In this document: one piece after another, positions 5,728 to 7,118 of the stretch
How positions within the stretch are numbered: the first letter of the stretch is position 1
Layout of the letters: the number at the start of each line of letters is the position of its first letter
NCBI GenBank assembly: GCA_041686915.1
Contig: JAWLDB010000142.1
Span: 1-7,118 of the forward strand
Length of the DNA stretch: 7,118 bases
Source: JAWLDB01 sp041686915
GTDB taxonomy: Bacteria > Bacillota > UBA994 > UBA5500
Direction of reading: 5' to 3'
Notes under the pieces: model-generated
The model's input: only the letters and a program-made list of their open reading frames with translations
Told to the model about the DNA's origin: nothing
Database searches by the model: none
Position numbers and translations under genes: made by a program

Positions 5728-6476
5728 GACCACAGCGCCTTCAGTTCTATCGTCAGCCCTGGGAACCCAGGGGCCTCTACCACATCCTCATCCATTCCAC
5801 TCGCCACGATTGCATAGCTTCCATCCTGCAGTTCCAAGCACTCCATGGTCCTTTCTTCCGGGTCGACCAGCCAGTAGTGTGGGATCCTAGCCTGCTGGTA
5901 GATGCGCATCTTACGCACCCGGTCTCTACTAGCGGTCGAGGCCGATAACACTTCAACTACCAGCATTGGGGAACCTTCAATGCGTTCACGTAGCACCAGC
6001 TCTTTCTGCCCCCCAGCAATGTAGAGGATGTCCGGCTGCACTACAGTATAATCTCCCAGCTTCACGTCAAGCGGCGCGTTAAACACCTCGCCAGCCGGGT
6101 CGGTGGCTGCTACATAGTCTTCTAGCATGCGCTGCAGACGCCGGGAAACACGCTGATGCATCACAATGGGAGCAGGGTCCTTAACCAGTACCCAATCAAG
6201 CAGCTCATAGCGGCACCCGTCTTCTTCTGGCAACGCCAAATAATCATGATACGTAAGCTTCTGATTTGAACTAACCCTGTAGTCAGCAGGTTCGTCTTTC
6301 ACCTGCGCACCCGAAAGTGACCTTAGCACATCAGCCAGACGATAACGATATTGCCTGTTACCTAGTGCTATATAAGGTATCTTGTTTTCGCGAGTGTATC
6401 GCCACACAGTCTCTACAGATAACCCTAAAGCTTCAGCCAGAGCTTGAGCGGTGAGTAGTTCCAAGTCCGTGCTCAT
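5724..6476 (-). CDS. HTH (excisionase/MerR-like) fused to Uma2-family PD-(D/E)XK domain
   Basis: The product is 250 residues from the ATG at 6476-6474, chosen because AGGAGGTG lies 6 bases upstream; an in-frame start at 6515 would add 13 residues that fall within a repeat array. Residues 8-54 (LLTAQALAEALGLSVETVWRYTRENKIP, then YRYRLADVLRSL) form a helix-turn-helix of the excisionase/MerR type: tool-like 'LAeaLGvs..TV.R...e.kIPyi..G...R...'. Residues 72-246 fit Uma2 (DUF820): YELL with Glu91, PDI with Asp149, VVEVLS with Glu175, Lys189, and HYWLVDPEE. Asp149, Glu175 and Lys189 match a restriction-endonuclease-like active site, so it may bind and possibly cut DNA, but the role of bacterial Uma2 proteins is unknown. 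The stop codon TAG is formed by the edge of a palindromic repeat. Confidence 0.88.
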   Translation of the reverse strand: MSTDLELLTAQALAEALGLSVETVWRYTRENKIPYIALGNRQYRYRLADVLRSLSGAQVKDEPADYRVSSNQKLTYHDYLALPEEDGCRYELLDWVLVKDPAPIVMHQRVSRRLQRMLEDYVAATDPAGEVFNAPLDVKLGDYTVVQPDILYIAGGQKELVLRERIEGSPMLVVEVLSASTASRDRVRKMRIYQQARIPHYWLVDPEERTMECLELQDGSYAIVASGMDEDVVEAPGFPGLTIELKALWS

Positions 6477-6482
6477 GCTTGC

Positions 6483-6490
6483 CACCTCCT
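6483..6490 (-). promoter_or_regulatory. Ribosome binding site of the HTH-Uma2 gene
   Basis: AGGAGGTG on the minus strand lies 6 bases before the ATG at 6476. It decides the start against the upstream in-frame ATG at 6515, which has no such site. Confidence 0.85.
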
Positions 6491-6497
6491 GGTTCCA

Positions 6498-6547
6498 GTT
6501 TACAACACTAATCAACTATAATCAACTAACAACAACAATAATCAACT
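6498..6547 (-). repeat. Five-unit array with exact 10-bp period before the HTH-Uma2 gene
   Basis: Read on the minus strand from 6547, five consecutive decamers follow one another without gap: AGTTGATTAT, TGTTGTTGTT, AGTTGATTAT, AGTTGATTAG, TGTTGTAAAC. All five share GTTG at positions 2-5, and three share AGTTGATTA. One decamer is close to one helical turn, so the GTTG motifs would face the same side of the DNA. The array ends 7 bases before the SD and must overlap the promoter; TTGATT at the first unit with TATAGT at 6520-6515 (19-base spacer) is one candidate promoter. It could be an operator, perhaps for the gene's own HTH (inferred). Confidence 0.7.
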
Positions 6548-6641
6548 GGGATGTGCTAGCAGCACGCCTATTCGTCAGATGCAGGTTTTCCCAAGAAGGC
6601 GGCGAATAGCTGATAAATAAAGATCCTGTTCAGTACGAAGT
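6548..6641. other. Divergent intergenic region with two dyads
   Basis: This stretch separates the minus-strand HTH-Uma2 gene from the plus-strand phosphotransferase gene and must hold the promoter of the latter. GTGCT-AGC-AGCAC (6553-6565) is a compact dyad. CTATTCG (6568-6574) and CGAATAG (6603-6609) are 7-base inverted arms 28 bases apart. An A/T-rich stretch at 6612-6621 might contain a -10 element, but no good -35 fits. Functions are unproven. Confidence 0.35.
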
Positions 6642-6655
6642 GGGAGGAAAGCAGC

Positions 6656-7118
6656 ATGAAACAACTCGAAAGGATAGCGTCCAGCATCTTTTCTGATTAT
6701 GGAGTCGACTTCGCCACTGCCAGGAGGGCCGTTGGCTGGACCAATGCCACGTGGTTGGCCGGCGGACTGGCGTTACGCCTGTCCACCAAACCAGACAACG
6801 ACAAGATTAGGCGCGAGGTAACGCTTGCTTCCTACCTGCAACAAAAGGTGGGTTATCCTATTAACGTCGCGACCGGAGTCACAGAAGGCTTGGAATGGAG
6901 CCTGTCCAGAGAAGTCTCAGGCAGGACTCTGAGCGCAGCCTGGCCTGAGCTGGACTGGTCAGAGCGTAGCGCTGCTATTCGGCAGATCTGGGAGATCGTC
7001 GAGGCGGTGCACGAGGTCAATGTGACGGAAGTTGACCACCTTGTCCGCAGGCGTGCCTGGTATAACTCTAACGACCCCGTCGAAGCCGCCGCCTGCCTTA
7101 CCCGATTGGTCAGGCGAG
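6656..7118 (+). CDS. APH-like phosphotransferase/kinase, N-terminal part (runs off the window)
   Basis: The frame is open from ATG 6656 to the window end (154 codons), with SD GGGAGGAA (6642-6649) 6 bases upstream. The visible part fits the N-lobe of the aminoglycoside-phosphotransferase/choline-kinase fold (PF01636 type): GWTNATWLAGGLALRLS (27-43) as the first strands, RREVTLASYL (52-61) as the helix bearing the conserved Glu (Glu54), a hinge-like strand WSLSREVSGRTL (81-92), then a helix ending AVHEV (117-121), like the 'l..lH' before the catalytic loop. The catalytic HGD...N and metal-binding Asp would come later, so catalysis cannot be confirmed. The substrate is not predictable: members phosphorylate antibiotics, sugars, amino alcohols or proteins. 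There is no evident link to the importer. Confidence 0.75.
   Translation, partial: MKQLERIASSIFSDYGVDFATARRAVGWTNATWLAGGLALRLSTKPDNDKIRREVTLASYLQQKVGYPINVATGVTEGLEWSLSREVSGRTLSAAWPELDWSERSAAIRQIWEIVEAVHEVNVTEVDHLVRRRAWYNSNDPVEAAACLTRLVRR

Noticed and set aside
5684..5890. Plus-strand frame of 68 codons starting inside the palindromic repeat
   Set aside because: It is a Pro/Ser-rich translation, mostly antisense to the HTH-Uma2 gene, starting within a repeat and without an SD.
6498..6515. Upstream ATG (6515) as the true start of the HTH-Uma2 gene
   Set aside because: The extra codons fall in the phased repeat array, no SD precedes them, and a very strong SD precedes the ATG at 6476.

Overview
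The window looks like chromosomal DNA from an anaerobic Firmicute of the Clostridia type. This is an inference, not a proven assignment. It rests on strong purine-rich Shine-Dalgarno sites, frequent GTG starts, a Gram-positive style lipoprotein binding protein of the DUF3798 type, a Uma2-family gene and GTAGGGG/CCCCTAC palindromic repeats of the kind I associate with Clostridia and Chloroflexi. Base composition appears intermediate. No species can be named from the sequence.

Layout. Positions 1-98 are the right end of an IS3-family (IS150-group) insertion sequence: the last 22 codons of its transposase and its terminal inverted repeat. The element appears to have landed in the left arm of an older intrinsic terminator, whose loop, right arm and T-tract remain at 99-121. 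After a leader of about 190 bases comes a four-gene plus-strand operon (308-5442). It encodes a DUF3798 lipoprotein, a double-NBD ATPase of the RbsA/NupO type, and two different BPD_transp_2 permeases. A 13-bp hairpin separates the binding-protein gene from the ATPase gene. The ATPase/permease and permease/permease junctions are almost abutting and share an identical 12-base motif. A perfect 15-bp hairpin at 5453-5486 ends the operon.

The convergent intergenic region (5487-5723) holds two copies of a 34-base palindromic repeat. The second copy is a complete double hairpin whose edge supplies the stop codon of the next gene. That gene, on the minus strand (5724-6476), encodes an excisionase/MerR-like helix-turn-helix fused to a Uma2 (PD-(D/E)XK fold) domain. 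Just upstream of it is a five-unit array with an exact 10-bp period (6498-6547). A divergent gene beginning at 6656 encodes the N-terminal part of an APH-like phosphotransferase/kinase and runs off the window end.

How the genes work together. The operon is a complete ABC importer: the lipoprotein captures a small ligand outside the membrane, the two permeases form a heterodimeric channel, and the ATPase powers uptake through one consensus and one degenerate ATP site. The layout (lipoprotein, fused ATPase, two unlike permeases) matches BMP/NupOPQ nucleoside importers more than classical ribose importers, but the ligand is unknown. The Uma2 and phosphotransferase genes have no evident link to the importer. 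The features most worth a second look are the phased array before the HTH-Uma2 gene, the IS inside a terminator, and the asymmetric ATPase with a Walker B Asp-to-Ser change.
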